This document shows positions 25,869-35,286 of a stretch of 64,000 nucleotides of DNA, in pieces. Below the pieces are notes generated by a model that was not told where the DNA came from, did not search any database, and worked only from the letters and a program-made list of their open reading frames with translations. This DNA comes from Rhizobium sp. BK251 (GTDB taxonomy: Bacteria; Pseudomonadota; Alphaproteobacteria; Rhizobiales; Rhizobiaceae): assembly GCF_004345245.1 (NCBI RefSeq), contig NZ_SLUQ01000009.1, positions 248,001-312,000 of the forward strand. Reading direction: 5' to 3'. The first letter of the stretch is position 1; every line of letters begins with the position of its first letter. Position numbers and translations under genes: made by a program.

Positions 25869-27716
25869 TCAGCCGCTGCCCGCGGCGTTGCCAGGATCGA
25901 TCGCAAAGAGAACGGAATGGCCGGCAAGCTTGCCGCTTCTCATTTCCGACTCGGTCACGTCAGGCCGATGGAAGATCACCGCGCCTTCGAAAGGCGGCGC
26001 GCGTCGCGGCTCGGTGCCGAGGTTCGCGCGTAGTTCCAGCGTCCAGTCGCCAAAGGTCCAGGAGATCGCGAGAATGCCGTCCGCGGCTTCAAGCGTCTTC
26101 GTCTCCACCTCGCCACGCCAGGAAAGCAGCGGGACGATGTAGCGCTGCCGCAGCTTCGCCAGATCGCCGACCAGGCCGAGCCATTTGCGGCCGTGAGAGG
26201 AATTCAGCTTGTCCCACCGAAGCTTGGAATTCTCGAATGTCGCCGGATCGTTCGGGTCCGGCAACTCAGATTCGGACCGGCCGTTTGCCAGTCCGCCGAA
26301 GCCCTGGGCCTCCTTGATGCGACCCTTCCGGACCGCCTCGCCGAGCTCGCCCTGATAGTCGGTGAAGAAAAAGAAGGGCTGCGTCTCCCCGAATTCCTCG
26401 CCCATGAAAAGAAACGGTATGTGCGGCGAAAGGAACTGGATCGCCGTCAATGCCTCCACCATTTCCGACTCGGCAAGTGAAAGAAGCCGTTCACCGAAGG
26501 CGCGGTTGCCGACCTGGTCGTGGTTCTGCAGGAAGTCGATGAAGGCGGTCGGCGGCAGAAGGTTCTCCTCGCCTTCGGATGCCTGCCGCTCGTTGCCCGA
26601 CGCATCGATGTCCGGAAAGATGAAACCGTAACGCAGCGCCAGTGCCAACTTGTCCCATGTGTCGGCCGAAAATCGCGCATAGTGCCCCTTCTTCTCGCCA
26701 GTTGCGATGACATGGGCAACGTGGTGAAAATCGTCGTTCCACTCGGCGGTGAACCTGCGGGTCTCGCCGTCCGCTTCGCGCTGGAGCAGGCTCGTCATGT
26801 TGCGCTGATCCTCTACCACGAGATGGACATGGCGATCGGGAAGCCTTGAGCGCACCGTTTCCGCGATGTCGCTCAGCACGTGTCGGGCAGACCTGTCGTG
26901 GATCTGCTCGACGGCGTCGAGCCGAAGTCCGTCGAGATTGAATTCGCCCGTCCAGTACAATGCGTTCTCGATGAAGAACGCGCGGACCTCTTCCCTGCCA
27001 AAATCGATGGCAGCACCCCAGGGTGTCGCTTTGCCCTTGCGGAAGAAGCGCGGCGCATAGCGGTGCAGATAGTTCCCGTCCGGCCCGAAGTGATTGTAGA
27101 CCACGTCCAGCAGCACCATGATGCCGTGTCCGTGCGCGGCATCGATGAAGGCCTTCATGTCGTCGGGCGTGCCATAAGCCGGATGCGGCGCATAGTGGAG
27201 GACGCCGTCATATCCCCACCCGCGTGCGCCGGAAAAATGCGCAACGGGCATGACCTCCAGCGCGGTGATGCCCACTTCGGCAAGATACGGTAGGCGGTCC
27301 ATCGCAGCACGAAAGGTCCCTTCCGGCGTGAACGTGCCGATATGAAGTTCATAGAGCACGGCCTCCTCCCACGGCCTGCCCAACCAGTTCTTGTTCTGCC
27401 ATGGATAAATCGGGTCGACGATCCGGGAAGGTCCGTGGACATCGGCGGCCTGCGCACGCGATGCCGGATCGGCTACGGCGAGCCCGTCAGAAAGGACGAA
27501 CATGTACTCGTCGCCGCTCGCGACACCCGGAACCTCGATCTCGAACCAACCGCCTCCAGATTGCCTCATCGGCCGGTCCTCGCCGCCGAGCCTGAGCTTG
27601 ATGTCGGTTTCAGCCGGAGCCCACAGCCGAAAGCGGACTCGATCGCGGGCCGTGAAGGTCGCGCCCCAGTTCCCGGCGATGCTGCGATGTCGGTCGATAT
27701 CCAGGACTGTTGCCAT
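25869..27716 (-). CDS. treZ: malto-oligosyltrehalose trehalohydrolase
   Basis: The 615-residue glycoside hydrolase family 13 enzyme starts with a carbohydrate-binding module (about 18-100, FRLWAPAETDIKLRL), followed by the barrel. GH13 residues visible are DVVYNHFG, the nucleophile Asp in GLRLDAVEQI, the acid/base region VVEDQRN and Asp in LQNHDQVGNRAFG. The EVMPVAHFSGARGWGYDG pattern is TreZ-specific. It releases trehalose from maltooligosyltrehalose made by TreY, which is not in this window. A GGAAC-N17-GTT promoter 75 bases upstream predicts induction in the general stress response. Confidence 0.93.
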   Translation of the reverse strand: MATVLDIDRHRSIAGNWGATFTARDRVRFRLWAPAETDIKLRLGGEDRPMRQSGGGWFEIEVPGVASGDEYMFVLSDGLAVADPASRAQAADVHGPSRIVDPIYPWQNKNWLGRPWEEAVLYELHIGTFTPEGTFRAAMDRLPYLAEVGITALEVMPVAHFSGARGWGYDGVLHYAPHPAYGTPDDMKAFIDAAHGHGIMVLLDVVYNHFGPDGNYLHRYAPRFFRKGKATPWGAAIDFGREEVRAFFIENALYWTGEFNLDGLRLDAVEQIHDRSARHVLSDIAETVRSRLPDRHVHLVVEDQRNMTSLLQREADGETRRFTAEWNDDFHHVAHVIATGEKKGHYARFSADTWDKLALALRYGFIFPDIDASGNERQASEGEENLLPPTAFIDFLQNHDQVGNRAFGERLLSLAESEMVEALTAIQFLSPHIPFLFMGEEFGETQPFFFFTDYQGELGEAVRKGRIKEAQGFGGLANGRSESELPDPNDPATFENSKLRWDKLNSSHGRKWLGLVGDLAKLRQRYIVPLLSWRGEVETKTLEAADGILAISWTFGDWTLELRANLGTEPRRAPPFEGAVIFHRPDVTESEMRSGKLAGHSVLFAIDPGNAAGSG

Positions 27717-27791
27717 GCGCTTTGCACCCTTTGCGCTGGTGGACTGTCGCCCGAGCAGGCCGATGCCCGACGGTCTGCTACGGAAGCGGAA

Positions 27792-27816
27792 AACTGCCCA
27801 GTCGTCGATTGGTTCC
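27792..27816 (-). promoter_or_regulatory. EcfG/RpoE2-type promoter of treZ
   Basis: Read leftward, GGAAC (27816-27812), 17 bases, GTT (27794-27792). It is about 75 bases upstream of the treZ start and faces it. Confidence 0.7.
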
Positions 27817-27942
27817 CTGCCGGGCGGTAAGCGTCCGCCCGTTTCACACCCCTATAATAGTGCTTGTGCACACAACGGTCTTCGCACATGCAAATATTCG
27901 ACGTTTCTGGTGCATTTCCTCTTGAACCTTGGGTGAACCTCT

Positions 27943-27967
27943 GGAACGATCACCGCATTCCAGAGTT
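27943..27967 (+). promoter_or_regulatory. EcfG/RpoE2-type promoter of the DUF2934 gene
   Basis: GGAAC at 27943, 17 bases, GTT at 27965. It is 33 bases before the DUF2934 start at 28001. With the treZ promoter it makes a divergent pair of the same class within one 284-base gap. Confidence 0.7.
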
Positions 27968-28000
27968 CATAATCCGGCAGTTCCCCACTGGAGGTCGACG

Positions 28001-28264
28001 ATGGCAGAATCACGCGAAGAGTGGATCAAGAAACGGGCATACGCTCTCTGGGAAAAGGAGGGGTATCCGACCGGCCGTGACTTTCATCATTGGGAGCAGG
28101 CCACCAAGGAACATGATGCGCTGAAGAATTCCGCGGCGTCTGTTGACGGCAAGGAAATCAAGGCCAAGGTCATCCGAAAACCGCGGGTGGCGGCGGCGAC
28201 GACCACCAAGACGGCAACCTCCGCGGCGCCGAAGAAGACCACGCGCAAAGTCGCTAGCAAGTAA
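28001..28264 (+). CDS. DUF2934 domain protein with lysine-rich tail
   Basis: An 87-residue protein: residues 3-40 carry DUF2934 (EWIKKRAYALWEKEGYPTGRDFHHWEQA), and residues 55-87 are a Lys/Ala/Thr-rich tail resembling nucleic-acid-binding H1-like tails. The ATG follows GGAGG with 7-base spacing. The stress-type promoter directly upstream links it to the general stress response. Function unknown; nucleoid or DNA association is suggested only by tail composition. Confidence 0.87.
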   Translation: MAESREEWIKKRAYALWEKEGYPTGRDFHHWEQATKEHDALKNSAASVDGKEIKAKVIRKPRVAAATTTKTATSAAPKKTTRKVASK

Positions 28265-28418
28265 CGCCAGGAAACGGCCATCATCTGGGTGCGGTCGGCA
28301 CGTCTGACCGTCCGGTCATCCTGTGTGTCTCAAGACGCTCGAGCTACGCGTTGACGTAATAGTTCGCGTGGCTGCCGGCGGCTCTGCGGGCCGCGCACTC
28401 GTCACTTTCGGCCCGTCC

Positions 28419-28443
28419 GGAACCTTTCGATGCGAAACGGGTT
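28419..28443 (+). promoter_or_regulatory. EcfG/RpoE2-type promoter of the GST-ku operon
   Basis: GGAAC at 28419, 17 bases, GTT at 28441, facing the GST and Ku genes. The predicted leader is about 135 bases. Confidence 0.65.
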
Positions 28444-28586
28444 AGGCTCGATTGCAAGCGCGGTGCTTCAAACTCTAAATCAGCCGTGCCGGCCGGAAGC
28501 TTGGAACGGCCGAAAGAACTTCGGCTTGGAGCCGAAAGGTTAAAGGATCTGCGCGGCGTTGCAGACTGCGCAAGGGGGCAGTGAAC

Positions 28587-29321
28587 ATGCCGTATGAACT
28601 TTACTACTGGGACGGCATCCAGGGTCGCGGTGAGTTCGTCAGGCTGGCGCTCGAGGAAGCGGGTGCCGACTATATCGATGTGACCCGCGACAAGGAGGGA
28701 GGCGGGACCGACCGCATGATGAAGATCATGCAGAGCCGGTCTGATCCGCTCGTCCCCTTCGCACCGCCCTTTCTGGTCGACGGCGAATTGCTGATTCCGC
28801 ATGTCGCCAACATCCTTCTGTATCTCGGCCCGAAGCTCGGCCTCTCCCCGGCCGATGAGGCGCAACGTTTCGTGGCAAACGGGCTGCAGCTGACGATCAC
28901 CGATCTTGTCGCCGAGGCGCACGACACCCATCATCCGATCGCCGGCTCGCTCTACTACGAGGACCAGAAGGAGGAGGCGAAGGCTCGCGCCGCCGAATTC
29001 ATCGTCTATCGCATCCCGATGTTCCTCGGCTATTTCGAGCGCGTGTTGAAACAGAACCCGGCCGGGCCGGATCATCCCGTCGGCGACGGCCTGACCTATG
29101 TCGATCTCTCGCTTTTCCAGGTGGTCGAGGGCCTTCGCTATGCCTTCCCGAAAGCGATGCGTCGTACCGAAAGAGAATGGCCGGCACTGATCGCGCTTCA
29201 CGACGCGGTTGCTCGACGTCCCAATATTTCCCGCTACCTGGAATCCGAACGCAGGCTCCCCTTCAGCGAAGCGGGGATCTTTCGCCACTATCCCGAGCTC
29301 GAGGCCCATCTCGACCCCTAG
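28587..29321 (+). CDS. glutathione S-transferase family protein
   Basis: The 244-residue protein has an N-terminal thioredoxin-like GST domain (YELYYWDGIQGRGEFVRLALEEAGADY, then FAPPFLVDGELLIPHVANILLYLG) and a C-terminal helical domain (about 90-235). The Tyr near position 5-6 could serve as the usual activating residue. AGGGGG precedes ATG 28587. The ku gene begins 14 bases after its stop, so the two form an operon under the stress-type promoter. A role in electrophile detoxification under stress is inferred. Confidence 0.87.
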   Translation: MPYELYYWDGIQGRGEFVRLALEEAGADYIDVTRDKEGGGTDRMMKIMQSRSDPLVPFAPPFLVDGELLIPHVANILLYLGPKLGLSPADEAQRFVANGLQLTITDLVAEAHDTHHPIAGSLYYEDQKEEAKARAAEFIVYRIPMFLGYFERVLKQNPAGPDHPVGDGLTYVDLSLFQVVEGLRYAFPKAMRRTEREWPALIALHDAVARRPNISRYLESERRLPFSEAGIFRHYPELEAHLDP

Positions 29322-29334
29322 GCAGGAGGCCGCC

Positions 29335-30141
29335 ATGGCCCGGCAGAAATTCTGGAAAGGCTACTTGAAGCTGTCGCTGGTCACGGCCGCCGTTTCGCTC
29401 GTTCCCGCCACAACCGAAAGCAACAAGGTGCGGTTTCACGTTCTGAACCGCAAGACCGGCAATCGCGTCGAAAGCCGATATCTAGACGCCGTCACCGGCA
29501 AGCCCGTTTCCGAGAAGGACGAGGTGAAGGGCTACGCCCGCGGCGAGGATGATTACGTGCTGCTCGAGGACGATGAGATCGAGGCGGTCGGGCTCGAAAG
29601 TACCCGCACGATCGACATAGACACATTCGTGCCCCGGGATTCGATCGACTGGATCTGGTACGACAAGCCGCATTTCCTGACGCCCGATGACAAGGTTGGA
29701 ACCGAGGCCTTTTGCGTCATTCGCGATGCGATGGAGGCAAACAAGGTCGTCGGTATCGCCCGGTTGGTGCTTTACCGGCGCGAACATGCCGTGCTCCTGG
29801 AACCACGGGAGAGCGGCATCATCCTCTGGACGCTGCGCTATGGCGGCGAGGTGCGCAACATGCCCGAGGAGGCGCTCGAAGCCGACACGAAGGCAGATGC
29901 CAAGATGCTTCCGCTGATGAAGGAGCTTATCCAGGAGCGTACGCGCAAATGGAGCCCTTCGATGGTCAAGGACCCGATCCAGAAGCGGCTGAAGGACATC
30001 ATCAGGGCCAAGCAGAAGGGGCAGGCGAAGGTCGCACCGAAGCCACGACCGGAACCTGCGCCGACAGGTGGCAATGTCGTCAGCATCATGGATGCATTGA
30101 AGAAGAGCCTTGCCGAGCGCAAGAAGTCGAAGCCGCGCTAG
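29335..30141 (+). CDS. ku: Ku protein (non-homologous end joining)
   Basis: A 268-residue bacterial Ku: RQKFWKGYLKLSLVTAAVSLVP at the N-terminus, the VRFHVLNRKTGNRVESRYLD strand, and the EHAVLLEPRESGIILWTLRYGGEVR bridge region. The C-terminus is Lys/Arg-rich. It should form a homodimer, or a heterodimer with the second Ku at 32648, threading DNA ends and recruiting LigD. AGGAGG precedes the ATG. It is co-transcribed with the GST gene; its stop overlaps that of convergent ligD by 4 bases. Confidence 0.95.
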   Translation: MARQKFWKGYLKLSLVTAAVSLVPATTESNKVRFHVLNRKTGNRVESRYLDAVTGKPVSEKDEVKGYARGEDDYVLLEDDEIEAVGLESTRTIDIDTFVPRDSIDWIWYDKPHFLTPDDKVGTEAFCVIRDAMEANKVVGIARLVLYRREHAVLLEPRESGIILWTLRYGGEVRNMPEEALEADTKADAKMLPLMKELIQERTRKWSPSMVKDPIQKRLKDIIRAKQKGQAKVAPKPRPEPAPTGGNVVSIMDALKKSLAERKKSKPR

Positions 30142-32645
30142 CTTAGTGCCTTCTTCGGCGCAGCAAGAGGTTCGGCCGCCTTGAAGAAGCCCTCCCACGG
30201 ATCGCTCGCAAGCGCCTGGATCCGGGCAGGCGTGTTGTCGACGGTAAAATAGGCGGGGCCGATCTTCTCCGTCAGTTCCTCCCAAGCAAGTGGCATGGAG
30301 ACGGCGGCACCGGGCCTCGCCCTTGTCGAATAGGGCGCAACGGCGGTATTGCCGCGGCCGTTGCGCAGGTAGTCGATGAAGATCTTGCCGCTTCGCTTGG
30401 CCTTGGTCGCCGTCGCCAGATATTTGTCGGGCTCGTCGGCCGACATGGAATCGGCGAGCGTCTTGGCGAAGGCTTTCACCGCCGTCCAGTTGGCCTTGGG
30501 CTTCAGTGACGCGACGACGTGCAGACCCTTGCCGCCGGAGGTCTTGACGAATGAGGCAAGGCCGGCGGCTGCGAACCGTTCCCTGATGTTGATCGCCGCA
30601 GCGATAACGGCGGGCCACTCGACATCCTCGCCGGGATCGAGATCCATGGTGATCATGTCCGGCTTTTCCCAATTGTCCGTCGTGGTGCCCCAGGGGTGGA
30701 TTTCGAGGACAGCCGCCTGCACGAGCGCCGTCAACCCATCGAAATCCATGATCCGCAGCAGCTTTTCCCCAGCCTTGTCCTTGGGGTCGGTTATCTGTTC
30801 GATATGGGGATTGATGCCCTTCCAGGCATGCTTCTGGAAGAAACGCTGCCCGGCGATGCCGTCGGGGCAGCGCAGAAGGGCGAGCGGCCGGTTGACGATG
30901 AACGGCGCCATGTGCCGCCAGACCTGCGCGTAGTAGTTCGCGAGCCCTTCCTTGGTCACCCCTTCCTCCGGCCAGTAGATCCGGTCGGGATGGCTAAGCT
31001 GCACTGCCGATTTCGGCAGGTTTTTCGACGGAGACGTCTCCATTTCCCGAACGACCTTTCTCGCCGGCTTGTCTTCCCTCAGGCCCCGGAAGGCCGCGTG
31101 GCGCAGGTTACCATCGGCGGACCATGCGCGAAACTCGACCTCGCAGACAAGCTCAGGCTTGACATAGACCAGAGCGCGGCGTTCCTCGGCCGTCAGCCGG
31201 TCGCCGAAGGGGCTGTCCTTCTGCTCCATTGCGGAAAGCCGGCCGTAGAGCTCCGTCGCCACCGCAGTGGAAAAGCCGGTGCCGACGCGTCCGACATGCC
31301 TGAGCTTCCCGTCCTCGTAGACACCGAGAGCGAGCGAGCCGATCGCACCCTTCATCGCCGTCGATGGCACATAGCCGCCGATGACGAACTCCTGGCGGTC
31401 GGAACATTTCGACTTGATCCACTGGCCACTCCGTCCCGACACATATTTGCTGTCGCGCTCCTTGGAGACAATGCCTTCCAGGCTAAGGCGGCAGGCATGG
31501 GTCAGCACCAGCCCTCCGTCGTCCTCAAAGTGCTCGCTGTAGCGCAGGCAGGGAGCGGCATCGGCAAGCAGTCCTTTCAGCGTCGCCTTCCGGTCGATCA
31601 GCGTGGCGCCCTGCAGGTCGTGGCCGTCGAGATAGATGAGGTCGAAGCCGTAGAAGACGAAGCGATCGCTACGGCCCGAGCTCAGGTCTTGCTGGAGGCT
31701 TGAGAAATCGGACGCGCCGTTGTCACGCTCGACAACGATCTCGCCGTCGATGATCGCCTGCTCTGCCGGCAGCGAGGCCATTGCCTCCACGACGGCCTTG
31801 CCGAACTTCTCCGTCCAGTCGAGGCCGCTGCGCGTGAGCAGCCTGACGTTGCCATGCTCGATATGCGCCTGAAGCCGGTATCCGTCGAACTTGATCTCGT
31901 GAACCCAGCGCTCACCGGCCGGCGGTTTCGGCTTGAGTTTGGTGAGTGCCGGTTCGATGAAATCCGGCATCGCCGCCTTCTTCGCACCCTTTGGAAACTG
32001 CGTCGCCTTCGCGGCAGGCGCTGCCTTCTTCCGAGCAGTCACGGTCGCCTTGCCCTTCGGCTTGGAATTCCACACCTTGTCCGGATCCTCGGCGACTTCT
32101 TCCAGGCTGCGCCCGGTCTTTGCCGAGTCAGGGAGCTCTTCGAGAATGTCGAAACCGTCGTGCCGGGCCTCGGCGTCGTCACCCTTGATCAACAGCCAGT
32201 TCTCGCGCTTTTCGCCTTCGCGCGGCTGCATGCGCACGAGATGCCAGCGCCCGTGCAGCTTCTCTCCATCGAGTTCGAATTCCAGGTGGCCCTTTGCATA
32301 GCCTTTCCTGGGGTCGCCGATCGGTTTCCACGTGCCGCGATCCCAGACTATGACGGTTCCGCCGCCATATTGGCCCTTCGGAATGATGCCTTCGAAATCG
32401 CCATAGTCGAGCGGATGGTCCTCCACATGGACGGCGAGACGCTTGTCCTCGGGATCGAGACTTGGCCCCTTCGTCACCGCCCAGCTCTTCAGAACGCCAT
32501 CCATCTCGAGCCGGAAATCATAGTGCAGCCGGGTCGCGTCGTGCTTCTGGATCACGAAGCTGAAGCCCTTGCCAGGTGCCTTCGCGCCTTTCGGCTCCGG
32601 TGTCTTCTTGAAATCCCGCTTGGACTGGTAGGTCTCGAGCGCCAT
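30138..32645 (-). CDS. ligD: multifunctional DNA ligase D
   Basis: The 835-residue protein has LigD domains in the order phosphoesterase (about 28-150, HDATRLHYDFRLE), ATP-dependent ligase (about 225-530, nucleophile Lys in HEIKFDGYRLQ) and primase-polymerase (about 560-810, MDLDPGEDVEW acidic residues). It processes and seals double-strand breaks with Ku. The ATG at 32645 is two bases after the upstream ku stop, with GAAGGCGAG before it, so ku and ligD are translationally close and share the stress-type promoter at 33574. It converges on the other ku with a 4-base overlap. Confidence 0.95.
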   Translation of the reverse strand: MALETYQSKRDFKKTPEPKGAKAPGKGFSFVIQKHDATRLHYDFRLEMDGVLKSWAVTKGPSLDPEDKRLAVHVEDHPLDYGDFEGIIPKGQYGGGTVIVWDRGTWKPIGDPRKGYAKGHLEFELDGEKLHGRWHLVRMQPREGEKRENWLLIKGDDAEARHDGFDILEELPDSAKTGRSLEEVAEDPDKVWNSKPKGKATVTARKKAAPAAKATQFPKGAKKAAMPDFIEPALTKLKPKPPAGERWVHEIKFDGYRLQAHIEHGNVRLLTRSGLDWTEKFGKAVVEAMASLPAEQAIIDGEIVVERDNGASDFSSLQQDLSSGRSDRFVFYGFDLIYLDGHDLQGATLIDRKATLKGLLADAAPCLRYSEHFEDDGGLVLTHACRLSLEGIVSKERDSKYVSGRSGQWIKSKCSDRQEFVIGGYVPSTAMKGAIGSLALGVYEDGKLRHVGRVGTGFSTAVATELYGRLSAMEQKDSPFGDRLTAEERRALVYVKPELVCEVEFRAWSADGNLRHAAFRGLREDKPARKVVREMETSPSKNLPKSAVQLSHPDRIYWPEEGVTKEGLANYYAQVWRHMAPFIVNRPLALLRCPDGIAGQRFFQKHAWKGINPHIEQITDPKDKAGEKLLRIMDFDGLTALVQAAVLEIHPWGTTTDNWEKPDMITMDLDPGEDVEWPAVIAAAINIRERFAAAGLASFVKTSGGKGLHVVASLKPKANWTAVKAFAKTLADSMSADEPDKYLATATKAKRSGKIFIDYLRNGRGNTAVAPYSTRARPGAAVSMPLAWEELTEKIGPAYFTVDNTPARIQALASDPWEGFFKAAEPLAAPKKALS

Positions 32646-32647
32646 GG

Positions 32648-33487
32648 TCAACTCGCCTTCTTCTGCCGGCTATCCTTGTTACGGGCCGGTTTCTTGGGCG
32701 CCTTGGTGGTGGCGCCGAGTTTGGCGCTCTCCCGCAGCGCCTCCATCAGGTCGATGACCTTGCGTTCGGCCCGCGGCCGCTTCTTGCTGACCAGCCGACC
32801 TTCGATCTTTGCCCGCACCAACTCGACGAGGGCCGCTTCATAGCGATCCTCGTAGGCGGCAGGATCGAAATTCCCGAGCTTCGTCTTGATGATGTGACCG
32901 GCGAGGTCGAGCATCTCACCCGTTACCCTGACGTCGCCGATCTGTTTGAACGCATCGCGGGCTGAACGCACCTCGTAGTCGAAGTTGAGCGTCGTCGCGA
33001 CAAGCTCGTCCCCGTGCGGGCGGATCAGCAGCGTCCGGTAGCGCCGGAAGAGCACGGCGCGGGCAAGCGCTGCCACCTTCTTCTGTTGCATGGCCTGCAT
33101 CAGGAGCCCAAGCACCTCTGCCTGCACATCGTCGGCCGGTGCCAGATAATAGGGCCGGTCGAAATAGAGCTTGTCGATGTCGTCGTACGCGATGAAATCC
33201 TCGATCGTCAGCGTCTTGTCGCCATCGGGAGCGGCGGCCGCGATCTCGTCGCCCTCAATCATCAGATAATCGCCGCCCTCCTGCCGGAACCCTTTCACTT
33301 GGTCGTCGCGGCCGACGGGCTCGCCCGTCTCGCTGTCGACGAACTGGCGCTCGACGCGATGGCCGGTCCTGCGGTTGATGATATGGAAGGAGAGGCGTTC
33401 GGACGAAGAAGTCGCCGAATAGAGAGCGATGGCGCAGCTGAGCTCCCCGACCTTCAGATATCCCTTCCAGCTCGCGCGCGCTGCCAT
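32648..33487 (-). CDS. ku: Ku protein, second paralogue
   Basis: A 279-residue Ku with RASWKGYLKVGELSCAIALYSA at the start, LSFHIINRRTGHRVERQFVDSETG and YRTLLIRPHGDELVATTLNFDYEVR. A Lys-rich C-terminal tail (about 215-279) is of the kind that contacts DNA or LigD. It differs clearly from the Ku at 29335, so the two may form a heterodimer, as proposed for the paired Ku proteins of Sinorhizobium. CGGAG lies 9 bases before the ATG. It leads the ku-ligD operon. Confidence 0.94.
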   Translation of the reverse strand: MAARASWKGYLKVGELSCAIALYSATSSSERLSFHIINRRTGHRVERQFVDSETGEPVGRDDQVKGFRQEGGDYLMIEGDEIAAAAPDGDKTLTIEDFIAYDDIDKLYFDRPYYLAPADDVQAEVLGLLMQAMQQKKVAALARAVLFRRYRTLLIRPHGDELVATTLNFDYEVRSARDAFKQIGDVRVTGEMLDLAGHIIKTKLGNFDPAAYEDRYEAALVELVRAKIEGRLVSKKRPRAERKVIDLMEALRESAKLGATTKAPKKPARNKDSRQKKAS

Positions 33488-33573
33488 GCAGATTGCTCCG
33501 GTTGGGTCGCCTGCGTCCCTTGGCCCTGCTCTTACGTAGAGTTAGTCGGGCGGCTGTCCCCGACAAGGGTTCC

Positions 33574-33598
33574 AACTATCCGTACGCAGAAATGTTCC
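33574..33598 (-). promoter_or_regulatory. EcfG/RpoE2-type promoter of ku-ligD
   Basis: Read leftward, GGAAC (33598-33594), 17 bases, GTT (33576-33574), about 87 bases upstream of ku. It overlaps the 3' flank of the yjlB-like gene. Confidence 0.7.
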
Positions 33599-33622
33599 GC
33601 GCGAACTTCTGGACGGCCTTCG

Positions 33623-34117
33623 CTAGCGCCAGATCTCGGTCAGCCCGCCGCTTCGTCCCGTAACGGGATCGGTCGCCGGCGCGGGCAGCGTACGGATGCT
33701 GCGCAGTTGTTCCGGCGTGGCTGCCTCGTGGCAGAGATCCCGGTCCTCGCCGGGCGGATAGCCGCCGACGACCAGCAGATCCGGGCTGACGCTCAGTCGG
33801 CAGTGGCCGGTGCCTGCCGGAAGGATGGCAACATCGCCCGCATTCACTTCGACTTCGGCGCCGCCTGGTCCTCCGAGCATCAGCCGCACGGTGCCTCTCG
33901 CAAACCCCAGCACCTCATGGGCGTTGGAATGATAATGATGGAAGGGGAAGACACCGTTGCGCCAGAACATTCCCCAGCCGTTGCCGGCAAAGTGCAATTC
34001 GAAGCCTTTGGCCATGTCAGCTGTGCCGTCGAGTACCGCGCGGTACAAGAGCACGGGAAAGTTGGGATTGTTCGGCATCCAGTCGTTCCGCTCGAACCGG
34101 ATTTTCTGGGGTTCCAT
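33623..34117 (-). CDS. cupin protein, YjlB-like
   Basis: The 164-residue protein starts MEPQKIRFERNDWMPNNPNF at ATG 34117 with GGGAGG 6 bases before it. WMPNNPNFPVLLYR and the central HHYHSNAHEVLGFARGTVRLMLGG are typical of the YjlB/COG4297 cupin group. Metal ligands His-x-His-Glu in motif 1 and the histidine in GTGHCRL are visible. Function is unknown across the family. It lies 92 bases after topoisomerase IB on the same strand, so it could be the last gene of a glgX-topIB-cupin unit. Confidence 0.85.
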   Translation of the reverse strand: MEPQKIRFERNDWMPNNPNFPVLLYRAVLDGTADMAKGFELHFAGNGWGMFWRNGVFPFHHYHSNAHEVLGFARGTVRLMLGGPGGAEVEVNAGDVAILPAGTGHCRLSVSPDLLVVGGYPPGEDRDLCHEAATPEQLRSIRTLPAPATDPVTGRSGGLTEIWR

Positions 34118-34209
34118 GACCGCCTCCCGCGCTCGTTGGTCCATTGTAGCAGGTGTCTTGGTTCGGTCTCCGTCCATCAGTCCGGCCCGGACGATTCCCG
34201 GCTCCTTTC

Positions 34210-35286
34210 TCAGGATGCCTTGCGTAGCGCGGGCGCGCTTGCCATGGGCCTCGCCTGCCGGGTCAGGAAATCGAGAAGCCTGGCTTCGTCGGCCCGCAGC
34301 CCGCGCGATTGCCCGCCCGGCAGTTCCATGTCCCGGGCCGTGTCGGCGATGTCTTTTTCGGCAAGTGCGATGATTGCGGGGTGAATGTAGCTGGAGCGGC
34401 AGATCGCAGGGGTATTGCACAGGGTGCCCGATGCGGCCTCGGACATTTCCTTCACGGTTGGCTGTCGCCCGGCGGCGACGGCGTTGCGGGCAGCGCCGAA
34501 GGCTGCGAGCGATCCCGCCCATGTTCGGAATGTCTTGGCGGAGATCGCAACGCCGGAGATTTCCGCGAGATAGGCATTCAGCCGGCCGGAATCGATCGGC
34601 CTCAGCGCTCCGGCCTCGTCCTTCCAGACGAAAAGCTGACGGCCCGGCAGGTCAGCGATCTCCTCGAGGATCTTCTGCAGCCGCGGATGCTTGAGGCTGC
34701 GCTGCACCCGCTTGCCACCCTTCGCACGGAACTTGAGTTCGATGCGGCCGTCAACCAGCTTGAGATGCCGCTTAAGCAGCGTGGTGGCGCCATAGGTGCC
34801 GTTTTCCTTGACATAGGCCTGGTTGCCAACGCGCAGGTGTGCCTCGTCGAGCAGTGTGGTGAGGGCTGCCAGAATGCCGTTGATGTCTTCCGTCCCGGTA
34901 TCGAGATGGCGCAGGACCGTGCGACGGATCTTCGGTAGGGCGTCACCGAATTCGGCAAGCTGGTCGAATTTCGCGACGCTGCGAAGGACCTGCCAGTCGC
35001 GATGATAGCGATATTGCTTGCGCCCGCGGGCGTCGAAGCCCGTCGCCTGCAGATGGCCGTTTTCATGAAGGCAGATCCAGACGTCCCGGTAGGCCGGCGG
35101 CAGGCCGAGCGATGCGATACGCCTCCGCTCCTCCGGGTCGCCGAGAAGCGTGCCGTCCGGCATGCTGTAACAGAACCCCTTGCCCTTCCGATGGCGGCGT
35201 ATGCCGGGTTCGGTGTCGCTCACATAGATCAGGCCCTGTGCGGCAATAGCGTCTGCGTTCATGGCAGCTTCGTCCCGGTGGCTCAT
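34210..35286 (-). CDS. DNA topoisomerase IB (poxvirus type)
   Basis: A 358-residue type IB topoisomerase. Visible active-site elements are Arg in LRVGNQAYVKENGTYGATTL, Lys in KFRAKGGKR, Arg in the FRTWAGSLAAFGAARNAV region, and the nucleophilic Tyr in SSYIHPAII. It relaxes supercoils through a 3'-phosphotyrosyl intermediate. The ATG at 35286 overlaps the glgX stop (ATGA); an internal ATG at 35262 is the alternative start. Coupling to glgX puts it under the stress-type promoter at 37476. Its position next to NHEJ genes suggests a role in DNA maintenance during stress. Confidence 0.92.
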   Translation of the reverse strand: MSHRDEAAMNADAIAAQGLIYVSDTEPGIRRHRKGKGFCYSMPDGTLLGDPEERRRIASLGLPPAYRDVWICLHENGHLQATGFDARGRKQYRYHRDWQVLRSVAKFDQLAEFGDALPKIRRTVLRHLDTGTEDINGILAALTTLLDEAHLRVGNQAYVKENGTYGATTLLKRHLKLVDGRIELKFRAKGGKRVQRSLKHPRLQKILEEIADLPGRQLFVWKDEAGALRPIDSGRLNAYLAEISGVAISAKTFRTWAGSLAAFGAARNAVAAGRQPTVKEMSEAASGTLCNTPAICRSSYIHPAIIALAEKDIADTARDMELPGGQSRGLRADEARLLDFLTRQARPMASAPALRKAS

